Shown here one piece after another: positions 44,836 to 53,018 of a DNA stretch of 64,000 bases. The notes under the pieces were generated by a model that was not told the origin of the DNA, did not search any database, and worked only from the letters and a program-made list of their open reading frames with translations. The position numbers and the translations under genes are program-made. Positions within the stretch are counted from its first letter, which is position 1. Every line of letters starts with the position of its first letter. Source of the DNA: JABSQH01 sp965230015 (GTDB lineage: Bacteria; Actinomycetota; Acidimicrobiia; Acidimicrobiales; Ilumatobacteraceae); contig CBDDKF010000002.1 in NCBI GenBank assembly GCA_965230015.1, forward strand, positions 186,001 to 250,000. The letters run 5' to 3'.

Positions 44836-45132
44836 TCATAGAGCCATCGCCACGGATGCGATGATGGTGACGACGCTGCCGCTCACGCTGCCCGACACCG
44901 CCGCTCCCGTGAGCGCATTGCCGCCCGAGACGGCAGCGAAGTCCTCATCGGAGAGCTCGCCGCCAGCGCTCTTGGGCAGCATCGCTGCGACGTTCTTCAG
45001 CCGCACGTCGCCGTACCCTTCCTCACGCAAGATGGCCCGCCGCGACTCCACCGGCGCGGCCTCGATCCTGGCCACGAAGTCCGCATCATCGACCATCCGG
45101 CGAATAAGGGCCGCCGCCTGTTCGTCACTCAT
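44836..45132 (-). CDS. Nif11-type RiPP precursor peptide 2
   Basis: A 98-residue precursor with leader segments IRRMVDDADFVARIEAAP and GYGDVRLKNVAAMLPKSAGG, then GELSDEDFAAVSGG (double-glycine cleavage). The 27-residue core alternates Ser/Thr/Gly/Ala/Val and ends in MAL; it has no Cys. ATG at 45132 is the family start; an upstream extension of 39 residues in the same frame is non-homologous. Divergent from precursor 3 across 92 bp, the first of three such pairs in the cluster. Confidence 0.92.
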   Translation of the reverse strand: MSDEQAAALIRRMVDDADFVARIEAAPVESRRAILREEGYGDVRLKNVAAMLPKSAGGELSDEDFAAVSGGNALTGAAVSGSVSGSVVTIIASVAMAL

Positions 45133-45224
45133 GTGAACCACCACCGTGCATGGGTGGCACCGTACCTCACCACTGCGGCGCGAGGAGCGAGTCCCGGCTT
45201 CGGTGCACTGGCTACGATCGGGAC

Positions 45225-45536
45225 ATGAGCGACGACGCGGCACGAGCACTGGTCAGGCGGCTATCCACCGATACCGAGTTCGCCGAGCGCTTGAGGGACC
45301 TCCCCCCTGACGAGCGTCGCGCGCTCCTCGACTCCGAGGGCTACGAAGGCGTTCGGCTGAAGCACATGGCCAATGCACTCCCGGAGTCGAGCGGGGGCGA
45401 GCTGTCCGACGAGGAGTTCGCTGCCGTTGTCGGCGCCGGCTCGACGGAAACCGACCTGGTCTCCGTGGCGAGTGCGGTCTCTGGAGCAACGCTCTTGGGG
45501 GGCCCTGCCGCGTACGTCCTCGCCTCCATCGCCTGA
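45225..45536 (+). CDS. Nif11-type RiPP precursor peptide 3
   Basis: A 103-residue precursor. Leader segments are VRRLSTDTEFAERLRDLP and GYEGVRLKHMANALPESSGG, ending GELSDEEFAAVVGA. The 32-residue core has Ser/Thr clusters, a single Pro and Tyr, and no Cys. ATG 45225 lies 6 nt after TACGAT (45213-45218) and no Shine-Dalgarno is seen, so translation from a leaderless mRNA is likely. Forms a divergent pair with precursor 2. Confidence 0.92.
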   Translation: MSDDAARALVRRLSTDTEFAERLRDLPPDERRALLDSEGYEGVRLKHMANALPESSGGELSDEEFAAVVGAGSTETDLVSVASAVSGATLLGGPAAYVLASIA

Positions 45537-45625
45537 GCGTCGAAACGCCGCGCGGGCTCTGACCGCACCGCTACCGCTTCCGGGGGCCCGGGCCGTCGAG
45601 CCCGGCGTGCGGAACGTGTGATCCG

Positions 45626-45934
45626 CTACAGCACCAGTCCAACGACGGCCCCTGCGGCCGCCGACGTCGCCCCTGACATCAGCGTCAACGCGGTGTCGCT
45701 CGGTCGGGTGTTGGTGATCTCTCCGCCAGCCACGGCGGCGAACTCTTCGTCGGACAGTTCTCCCCCAGCCGACTCGGGGAGGACCGCAGCGATGTGCTGA
45801 AGACGGACTTCGCCGTAGCCCTCCTGCTCGATCAGCGCACGACGCTCAGCGATCTCAGTCGACTCGAGCCGGGCGCGAAAGTCGGGGTCGTTGACGAATC
45901 GCTGGATCAGGCTCCGTGCAGTGTCTTCGCTCAT
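45626..45934 (-). CDS. Nif11-type RiPP precursor peptide 4
   Basis: A 102-residue precursor: leader IQRFVNDPDFRARLESTE and GYGEVRLQHIAAVLPESAGG, then GELSDEEFAAVAGG. The 31-residue core contains Thr/Ser early (with one Arg, Asp and Glu) and an Ala/Gly/Val-rich end; it has no Cys. ATG 45934 is the family start. Divergent from precursor 5 across 96 bp and convergent with precursor 3. Confidence 0.92.
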   Translation of the reverse strand: MSEDTARSLIQRFVNDPDFRARLESTEIAERRALIEQEGYGEVRLQHIAAVLPESAGGELSDEEFAAVAGGEITNTRPSDTALTLMSGATSAAAGAVVGLVL

Positions 45935-46030
45935 CTCCGGAGTGTAGGCGCCCCCAAGTTGTGCCGACCGGCCTACAGTACGGAACCAGCCACAGCGACC
46001 AGGGCATTCGCGCCCCACAGGGAGGCAACC

Positions 46031-46339
46031 GTGTCAGTCGAGCAAGCCCAGGGACTCCTGCAACGATTCGCCAACGACGCAGAGTTCCGGTCGCGGCTCC
46101 TCGACGCGCCAACTCCCATCGAGGCCAAAGAGATCCTGCGTGCGGAAGGCTTCGGTGATGTTCGACTGCGTCATCTCAGCGAAACCCTGCCGCAGTCCGT
46201 TGGTGGAAACCTGTCCGACGAGGAGTTCGCGTCCGTCGCTGGTGGTTCGCACACCGAAACCGCGCTGACGATCGCTGCGGGCGGCGGCGGGGCGGTGAGC
46301 ACGGCCAGTCTGATCGTTGGCCTCGTCGCCGCGGCGTAG
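46031..46339 (+). CDS. Nif11-type RiPP precursor peptide 5
   Basis: A 102-residue precursor starting at GTG 46031 with a GGGAGG Shine-Dalgarno just upstream. Leader segments are LQRFANDAEFRSRLLDAP and GFGDVRLRHLSETLPQSVGG, then NLSDEEFASVAGG, slightly diverged from the others (GNLSD for GELSD). The 30-residue core begins with Ser, His and Thr, then a Gly4 run and an Ala/Val/Leu-rich end; no Cys. It converges with the LanM-like gene, 51 bp apart. Confidence 0.91.
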   Translation: MSVEQAQGLLQRFANDAEFRSRLLDAPTPIEAKEILRAEGFGDVRLRHLSETLPQSVGGNLSDEEFASVAGGSHTETALTIAAGGGGAVSTASLIVGLVAAA

Positions 46340-46390
46340 CGGCCCGCAGTGCCAATCCTCGGCGGTCGGCGTCAGCATCGGCAGGCAGTG

Positions 46391-49300
46391 TTACCGCCGG
46401 TCGGTCGGCAGCATCAACGGGTCGATGCGAACGTCGCCGCACTCGCGCAGTAGCGCGCGGACGACCGCGCAGAGGCCGAAGGTGGCAGACAGGTAGTAGC
46501 GCGGGTCGACGCGCAGCTCAGGAAAGCAGCTGCCCGTACCGTCTCGTCGACGCACCAGTTCGCCCAGCGTGGCGACGCGATGTGCGTCGCCACGCTGTCC
46601 CTCGTCGACGTCGCGGAGGAGCTGGCGACCGGTCCGCATCTCGGGGTGAGCAGTGCGCAAGAAGTCCGTCGCCGTGGGTTCCTCCTGGCCGCCCGCAACG
46701 TTGCAGGCCGCGCGCCACGACGCCTCAGCTGTTGGCAGATCGTCCAGGATCCACGCGCCTTCGGGAATCTGGGCGCTGCGCAGAGGGTCGGAGCGGTCGG
46801 CCGTCAGCTCGTTCATGATCTGCTCGGCCCGGCCATCGTCAAGGTAGGCAGCGACCTCCGACAAGTTGTAGACGAAGCCGGGAAGACCGCCGACGGCGTC
46901 GTCGGCGCTCATCAGGCGAATGATCTCGACGTCGATCCGCTCGAGCGCATCCGACAGCACGGCCCGACCGCGATCGAGATCGAGTACACGCGCGATGCGG
47001 GCGGCGCCGTGCATCTGCGCCCCAACGCCCATCAACCCACCGACGACGAACGATGCCGTCGGCGCACGTACCGCCTCGAGCCGCTTGCGGTTGAAGTCGT
47101 CGAGAGCGCGTGCAAGTCGTTGGCAGATCGTGTCGAACGTCACTACGGCCACGTCGTGGAGTTCCGTGTCGTCCGCCGCAACCGCCGCCTCGGCGAGCGT
47201 GACCCCGATGCCAGCAGCGCCACTCAGGAGGTCGTAGCTCAGCGGACCGAAGGTCCACAGGTCGTTCCAAGGCGAGTAGCCAACGCCCAGCCAGGCAACA
47301 CGATGTTCGACCTCTGTGCGGTGGCCAGCGACTTCGCGAGCGATGTCGAGCGCATCCTCTAGGGAGGGCTCTCTGCTCGGCGGGAGGTGACCGATTCGCT
47401 CGTGACGCGGTCGGGGGTCGATGCAGTGCAGGAGCGACTGCGCGATCGCTACGTTGCGGCCGCTGGAGTCCTCAGCAGCCTCGCCGAGACGGGCCATCAA
47501 CGTTGGTAGTGCGGGCGCAGCAAACACGTCGGCGACGACCGTCTCGTCGTTGAGGATGACGTCGCTCGTTCCCGGAACACTCTGGAACAGGGGAATGTCG
47601 AGCTGGCGCACCGCGTTCACCTCGTCGGCGATGAACGCCGCGCCGTACGGGTCGACTGCCAACGATTTCCAGAACCGATCGAGTTCGATCTCGCGCTGAA
47701 CCCCGTCGACGAGTCGATCGGGCTCGACGCTTTGCTGGAGCACCCGCGAGTAGATGAACGAGTTCCGGTTCAAGAACCGAACCGGGTTGTCCGCCATCGC
47801 CGCTATCGCTCCCCCTGGCGCAACGAGGCGTTTCGTTTCCTCGCGCAACCGTCGGTCCATCGACGCATAGCCCTCGGCCACTTCGTCGAAGTAGCTGCGC
47901 GGGTCGACCGCGACTTCGCCGATGTGGGCGATCGGGTTGTCGCGCGGCAACGTCGAGTACGACCAGTGCAGACGCATGCGCCCGTCGTCGTCGCGAGTGA
48001 CGCGACGCAAACGAAACGGCGTCTCGGCGACGTCGCCGGCGTCGAGCGGGCTCATCGAGAAGCCACGTCGACCGGCATCGACGGCGACCCCAGCTGAGAG
48101 CATTGCGGTCGGACCTGGTGAAGCGAGCAGTTGTCGGCGGGTTTCGAGATCGAGAGCGAGGGTGTCGTCGGCAAAGCGCGATGGTGCGCGGGCCATCGTT
48201 TCCAGGTCGATGATCTCCGGTCGGTCGCCGTGGGCGATCAGGTTCTCGTTGGTGATGTCGTGGCCACCAAGGGCTTGAACCAACCGCGTCAGCTCTCCGT
48301 AGCGGCGGTAGAAACGGCGAGCGCCCGCCTCGTCGGTGGGCTTCGTCGGCACGAATTGCTCCCAGCAGTAGCTGCCGCGCGAGAGGATCGTGCGCGAGGG
48401 GTGCTCGGTGGTGTCGACCTCGGTCAACCCGTCGAGAAGTTGGAGCGTCGCCACGCCGATGTCGAGATTCTTCGGCTTGTACACCACGCGACAGTCCGGT
48501 TCGAGATCGAGCACTGCGACAGCCCGGCCGCTGCGATGAACATCGCCAGCGTCGCCGCGCAGCGCGGTCAGCTCCGTCAGCGGAGCACCGCTGCCGAAGC
48601 TGCGGCTTACCAGGCGCTCGTCGGCCTGCAACCGGTCCATCAGCTCGCGAGTGGATTCGCGCCAGAACAGCGACGCAGTGCCCACCAATCGTCCCAGCAC
48701 GGGATAGCTCGCCAACACCTCGAGCCAGCCGTCGGCGTCGGGTTCGGGGTCCAAGAAGATCTCGAGCACCGACGAGTCGAGCACCAAACCTGGGGAACCG
48801 GCGCCAGCGCCGATCGATGGTGTCGCCAACAGTGTCGGCACAACCAGGTCGGCGATGCGACGAGCCCACCCGACCAGCAGTTGGCGCCGAGCACCGGGGG
48901 CGATGCCGATCGTGCCCGCAGCCAGCTCGTCAATGGTCTCGACGGCGGCTTGCGTGAGCGGCGCGACGTACCGGTACAGCTCCCACGGCTCGTTCGCCAC
49001 GTCGGCGAGATCTGGAGGCAGTGTTCCCTCGAAGATCTCGCTTATCGCGATCGGGTCGATCGGTACGACCCGCGGCGCGGCTTCGAGCACAGCGAGCAAC
49101 TCGGCTCCCCACCGCGGCAACACCTTTGGGTCGCGCAGCTCGACATCGGTGAGCATCGAAACGAAGGTCGTGTCGTCGATGCCGCGCACGCGCAGCAAGC
49201 GATCGAGGGCCTCCGCGTCGCCGTGGGTCACTGCGTTCGCCCAATCGGCACGACGGCGCTCGATGACCTCGCCGCTGGTCGGCACATGCCGACACCACTG

Positions 49301-49408
49301 CTGCCGTGCGCGCTCGTACGGGTCGGCCGCCGCGGCAATCACCCCACGCAACGTGGAGTGGCCGATCTCTCGTTCGATGGTGATGGCCTCGCTGATGCGT
49401 GGCGTCAC
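46391..49408 (-). CDS. LanM-like dehydratase with degenerate LanC domain
   Basis: A 1005-residue protein of the class II lanthipeptide synthetase family. The dehydratase (DUF4135) half has kinase-like motifs VVYKPKN (308-314, Lys311), GGHDITNENLIAHG (381-394) and EIIDLETM (398-405), used to phosphorylate and eliminate Ser/Thr. The LanC-like half (about 685-1005) keeps toroid segments (LLSGAAGIGVTLAEA; ASFVVGGLMGVG; VGGLPGFVYNLSE) but is short and has no WCxG or CHG zinc-ligand motif; its five Cys are elsewhere. So I predict dehydration without thioether rings. GTG 49408 overlaps the TfuA stop (GTGA), giving translational coupling. Confidence 0.9.
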   Translation of the reverse strand: MTPRISEAITIEREIGHSTLRGVIAAAADPYERARQQWCRHVPTSGEVIERRRADWANAVTHGDAEALDRLLRVRGIDDTTFVSMLTDVELRDPKVLPRWGAELLAVLEAAPRVVPIDPIAISEIFEGTLPPDLADVANEPWELYRYVAPLTQAAVETIDELAAGTIGIAPGARRQLLVGWARRIADLVVPTLLATPSIGAGAGSPGLVLDSSVLEIFLDPEPDADGWLEVLASYPVLGRLVGTASLFWRESTRELMDRLQADERLVSRSFGSGAPLTELTALRGDAGDVHRSGRAVAVLDLEPDCRVVYKPKNLDIGVATLQLLDGLTEVDTTEHPSRTILSRGSYCWEQFVPTKPTDEAGARRFYRRYGELTRLVQALGGHDITNENLIAHGDRPEIIDLETMARAPSRFADDTLALDLETRRQLLASPGPTAMLSAGVAVDAGRRGFSMSPLDAGDVAETPFRLRRVTRDDDGRMRLHWSYSTLPRDNPIAHIGEVAVDPRSYFDEVAEGYASMDRRLREETKRLVAPGGAIAAMADNPVRFLNRNSFIYSRVLQQSVEPDRLVDGVQREIELDRFWKSLAVDPYGAAFIADEVNAVRQLDIPLFQSVPGTSDVILNDETVVADVFAAPALPTLMARLGEAAEDSSGRNVAIAQSLLHCIDPRPRHERIGHLPPSREPSLEDALDIAREVAGHRTEVEHRVAWLGVGYSPWNDLWTFGPLSYDLLSGAAGIGVTLAEAAVAADDTELHDVAVVTFDTICQRLARALDDFNRKRLEAVRAPTASFVVGGLMGVGAQMHGAARIARVLDLDRGRAVLSDALERIDVEIIRLMSADDAVGGLPGFVYNLSEVAAYLDDGRAEQIMNELTADRSDPLRSAQIPEGAWILDDLPTAEASWRAACNVAGGQEEPTATDFLRTAHPEMRTGRQLLRDVDEGQRGDAHRVATLGELVRRRDGTGSCFPELRVDPRYYLSATFGLCAVVRALLRECGDVRIDPLMLPTDRR

Positions 49409-50805
49409 TGCTCGCCCTCGTCGTCGACCGAGCTCAACAACGTCTCGAGAATCGAGTCCATCGTGACACGACTCAGACGAGATCGTTCGAGCTCGACCGC
49501 CAGCGCCTCGTCGTCGGGGAAGCCGGACTCCCACATCCAGGTGCGGTAGTCAACCGACATACGAGCTGGTGTTGCGCGAAGGTGTTCGACGACCATCTCG
49601 CGCACCCCGTGCGAGCGGAGCCGGCGTCGGGCGAAGCCGTACAGGTCGCCGTCGAGGAGAAGTGTCTTGCGCACCAACTCATCGGCGTTCTCGACGTAGC
49701 GGTTCTCGAGCCGAAGGGTGTTCACGATTTCGTTGGCGGTGCCCCGATAGTTGCGGTTGGTGATGAGCCAATACTGCATTCGCCGACACTTTGCGACTTC
49801 GGTCATCAAGTCGTCGAAGTGTTGCGGAGTGAGGTGATTCGCCGACAGCCACTCGGCGAACTCATCGTCGTTGGCGAGTCCATAGGTCGTTCGAAAGCGT
49901 CGTGCTTCGTTGGCGACCGCTCCTTCTGGCAGATCGAGCTCGAGCATGTCGAAGTACGAAACGACCAGTGCCCGGTTCAGCGCGTTGAAGTTGAACGTGT
50001 TGAACGCGGGCATATGTAGTGCGGCGTGATAGGCCAGCTCGGCGGCGGTCACGGTGCCGCCGTTGTGTTCGTAGCTGATGTCGCGTTCGAGCGCGGCGTG
50101 CAGAACGTGAGCTCGCTGGAGGTCGAAGTCCGACTCGAACGGCGGGAGATCTTCGCCCAGGTCAGCGATGGTGTCGAGCAGCAGCAACGCATCGTCTCGC
50201 TTGACGTCTCGTGCTGACTCGCGATGGAACGACTCGAACGCCGCCGCTGCCGCTTCGTCCAGTCCGGCCTCGATCGCCGCGGCCACGATGGACGCGATCG
50301 TGCGCTCCGGATACTGCAGCGCACGGGCGGCTTCGAGCAGCCGCTCCCCCGCCGCTTCGTCGATCGCCGCGTGTGCGATCGCCGCCGCGATGGTTGCCCT
50401 GGTGTTCACCAACGGCTCCGACAGCGACCGGTAGCCCGAGTCAGCATCGCCGTGCACCAGTGCCACTTCGTCGTCACGGTCGATGGTGCCATCGTGGTAC
50501 CACTCGAACACTTGGCCCACGCCACGCATGCCGTACGCGGCGAGTTCGGCGGCGCGCATCGCTCCCATGCTGCTCGCCCCAAACACGTGCACGCCCTCGT
50601 GCATGGCCAAGAGAATCTCCTTGTGCCACACCGACATCTCCTGATGGAAGACACCGTCGATCAGGCCGACCACGCGCGGCTCGTATCGGCGCACTGCGCT
50701 GATCAGGTCGAATTGCGCAGCAGGCGGCAGAAACGTTGCCTCGGGAAGACGTGTGCGGGCGGTGTCGAGATCGAGTGACGGCCCGAGGAAGATAACGGTG
50801 TTCAT
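49405..50805 (-). CDS. TfuA-like RiPP maturation protein
   Basis: A 466-residue protein whose first 170 residues are the TfuA core: VIFLGPSLDLD, VVGLIDGVFHQEMSVWHKEI (about 45-64), FGASSMGAMRAAELAAYGM and DDEVALVHGDAD. TfuA proteins are partners of YcaO enzymes in thioamide-forming systems (methyl-coenzyme M reductase, thioamide RiPPs). The C-terminal 290 residues are helical and longer than minimal TfuA, so may contact the LanM-like protein or leader. ATGA overlap with ycaO (50802-50805) and GTGA overlap with the LanM-like gene show a coupled three-gene unit. Confidence 0.9.
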   Translation of the reverse strand: MNTVIFLGPSLDLDTARTRLPEATFLPPAAQFDLISAVRRYEPRVVGLIDGVFHQEMSVWHKEILLAMHEGVHVFGASSMGAMRAAELAAYGMRGVGQVFEWYHDGTIDRDDEVALVHGDADSGYRSLSEPLVNTRATIAAAIAHAAIDEAAGERLLEAARALQYPERTIASIVAAAIEAGLDEAAAAAFESFHRESARDVKRDDALLLLDTIADLGEDLPPFESDFDLQRAHVLHAALERDISYEHNGGTVTAAELAYHAALHMPAFNTFNFNALNRALVVSYFDMLELDLPEGAVANEARRFRTTYGLANDDEFAEWLSANHLTPQHFDDLMTEVAKCRRMQYWLITNRNYRGTANEIVNTLRLENRYVENADELVRKTLLLDGDLYGFARRRLRSHGVREMVVEHLRATPARMSVDYRTWMWESGFPDDEALAVELERSRLSRVTMDSILETLLSSVDDEGEQ

Positions 50806-52169
50806 GATGCGGCGGCGTCACGGGAGGTGGTTCGCTGCGCTTCCACAAAGCGGCGCGCCCGCGGACCCATTTGGTAGTGCGGAAACGGGTACCCCTCGAG
50901 CCCCGGTATCACCGCGCGCACTACCGGGATCCCCATTTCGTCGGAGGTGAGGTCGACGACGATCACCTGTTGGAGTCCGGCTGCTCGCAACCGGTCGACG
51001 ACGGTGCTCAGATCTTCCTCGAAGGTGCCCGCGGCGGCCGGCTGGCGATCTTGGGCGCTGACGGTTTCGCCAGCGAACAACGGATCGAGGTGCTTGTGCC
51101 GGTCTTCGCCCATGTCGCGATTGACCATGTAGCGACGATGGTCGAACAGGTCGTCGCGGGACCCTGCGATGTAGACGACCCGGCCCTGAACCGCTTCGGT
51201 GATCGCCCGGACCAATGCGATTCCAGGGTCGAGGTGTGTTCCCATGCCCGAGTAGATGCCGAGCTCGCCGTTGCGGTCGTAGATGGTGGCGCGGTACGTC
51301 GGCACGTTCGTGTCGACCGTGTCGTCGCTGATGACGACGTCGATGTTCACCGAGTCGAGCCGATCGATGAGGTCGAGCGGCAAGGGATCGTCGATGGTCG
51401 ACAGATCAACGGTCGGAGCAGAGTTGATCTTGTGGTGTTGGACGAGTGACCAACTTGTGGTTGCGTCGCGCTCGATCACCTCGTACACGGCTGCCAGCAC
51501 ACCCTCCAGCATCACGTTGCCCGACGCAAGTCCGTTGGAACCGGTCTGGAACGAACCGGGTGACCATCGCGACTCCATGCGCACGCCGCCCATGCGCACC
51601 ATGTTGAGCGGCACCCACGTGACGCACTGCCCCATCAAGTCCCAACCCTGTACCCACTGCTCGGGACGCGACGTGCTGAAGATGCTGTTGCGCGTGAGCG
51701 CCAGATCAGCGACGTCGACGATGGGATCGCGCTCGGCGAGTTCGGCGTACGACGCCACCGTCACGTCCAGCTCGGGATACTCCGCGCAGTGCAGCTCGAC
51801 GGCTTCCATCGCCGCCGACACCGTCGCCGCGACCTTGGTGAACCCCTTTCCAGAACCTGCGGCGAGCGTGCGGCCATTTGGCCGATGAGCGATCACCGTG
51901 GAAATCGGGATGCGGTCGAGTCCGCTCACGTCGGCGATGCGTGTAATCCCGGCCGTGGCGAAGTGCGGCCGAATGCGCTCGAGCGTCTCTTCGGGAGCAC
52001 ACGTCCGATGGGTTCCGTCAACGAAGAGTTTCTTCGCTCGTTCCGGCGGACGGTCGCGCGTGACCTTCCACGGGATCGTTGCACTGCGCTCCACCAACCG
52101 CCTCCCGACGTTGTACGTCACCGTGTTTCCGGTCGGCGCGACCGGCTCCGCCACCTGTTCGGGCAGCAC
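50802..52169 (-). CDS. YcaO-domain cyclodehydratase/thioamidase
   Basis: Up to 455 residues. YcaO ATP-binding elements are visible: SGKGFTKVAATVSAAMEAVE (about 106-125), LEGVLAAVYEVIERD (about 221-234) and ALVRAITEAVQGR (about 318-330); KKLFVDGTHRTCAPEETLER is typical of TfuA-associated YcaO proteins. These activate a backbone amide with ATP, to make thioamides (with TfuA and a sulphur donor) or azolines from Ser/Thr/Cys. Because the precursor cores have no Cys, thioamides or (methyl)oxazolines are the options. Start GTG 52169 is uncertain; GTG 52154 also fits. First gene of the coupled unit. Confidence 0.9.
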   Translation of the reverse strand: MLPEQVAEPVAPTGNTVTYNVGRRLVERSATIPWKVTRDRPPERAKKLFVDGTHRTCAPEETLERIRPHFATAGITRIADVSGLDRIPISTVIAHRPNGRTLAAGSGKGFTKVAATVSAAMEAVELHCAEYPELDVTVASYAELAERDPIVDVADLALTRNSIFSTSRPEQWVQGWDLMGQCVTWVPLNMVRMGGVRMESRWSPGSFQTGSNGLASGNVMLEGVLAAVYEVIERDATTSWSLVQHHKINSAPTVDLSTIDDPLPLDLIDRLDSVNIDVVISDDTVDTNVPTYRATIYDRNGELGIYSGMGTHLDPGIALVRAITEAVQGRVVYIAGSRDDLFDHRRYMVNRDMGEDRHKHLDPLFAGETVSAQDRQPAAAGTFEEDLSTVVDRLRAAGLQQVIVVDLTSDEMGIPVVRAVIPGLEGYPFPHYQMGPRARRFVEAQRTTSRDAAAS

Positions 52170-52205
52170 AATAGCCTTCCGGGCAGTCCGCTACTCTGCG
52201 TCCGG

Positions 52206-53018
52206 ATGACCGAGACGGGGTCGAAGCAAGTCGCAGGACCGGCGAATGCTGCCACCAGGGTGTCGCCGGACAACCTCGACTCGGTGGTCCTGGTCACCGA
52301 CAGCCGGACCTGGATCGCAGTGGTCGTCGGCCTGCTCGCCATAGGTGCGCTGACCGCGTGGGGGTTCCTCGGCTCGATTCCCGACCGTACGAGTGTCGGC
52401 GCGGTGATGGTGCGCGAGGGCGCGATCTCCCGCGCCGTCTCGCCGATTACCGGCAATGTTGACGACGTGTCCGTGAGCGCAGGCGACCGCGTCACGACGG
52501 GTCAAAGTCTGGTTTCGGTCACCGACACCGACGGCACCACCCAGAGCATCACGAGCGCCGTCGACGGCGTGGTTCAAGCGGTGAGCGTCGAGGTTGGCGG
52601 CGAGGTGCTGGCGGGAACGCGTGTCGTGACGATCATCAACGATTCCGACGATGGATCGCTCAGCGCAATCAGTTACGTGACCGCCGAGGAAGCAATCGCC
52701 TTCTCCGCTGTGGACACCGTCGACGTGTCGCCGATCACCGCCGACTCGGGAACATACGGCAATCTCGAAGGCACGGTGTCGTTCATTGCCCAGGTTCCCG
52801 CCTCCACCGACGACATCTCGGCGCAGGTCGGCAACGCCACGCTCGCACAGTCGTTGTCGGATCGAGCTGGTGGCACGCCGTATCTGATCGTGATCGAGTT
52901 CGCCGACCCGCCCGTGTGGACCGAGTCGGCTCCACCGTTCCCGATCACCGAGGGCACCCTGGCCGAGGTGTCGGCGATCACGTCACGCGAGGCGCCGGTG
53001 ACGAAGTTGTTCAACTGA
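52206..53018 (+). CDS. NHLM-type HlyD-like secretion adaptor
   Basis: A 270-residue membrane-fusion protein. One N-terminal helix (about 35-58) anchors it; then biotinyl-lipoyl-like hairpins (AISRAVSPITGNVDDVSVSAGDRV; TSAVDGVVQAVSVEVGGEVLAGT) that in HlyD proteins contact the exporter. It is smaller than proteobacterial HlyD and fits NHLM secretion proteins that pair with Nif11/NHLP precursors. TACTCT (52192-52197) lies 8 nt before the ATG, a possible -10. Its TGA overlaps the next ATG (TGATG, 53016-53020), so it is coupled to the peptidase exporter. Confidence 0.86.
   Translation: MTETGSKQVAGPANAATRVSPDNLDSVVLVTDSRTWIAVVVGLLAIGALTAWGFLGSIPDRTSVGAVMVREGAISRAVSPITGNVDDVSVSAGDRVTTGQSLVSVTDTDGTTQSITSAVDGVVQAVSVEVGGEVLAGTRVVTIINDSDDGSLSAISYVTAEEAIAFSAVDTVDVSPITADSGTYGNLEGTVSFIAQVPASTDDISAQVGNATLAQSLSDRAGGTPYLIVIEFADPPVWTESAPPFPITEGTLAEVSAITSREAPVTKLFN

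Noticed and set aside
46391..49408. Ordinary lanthionine-forming LanM
   Set aside because: No zinc-ligand motifs in the cyclase half and no Cys in any of the seven cores.
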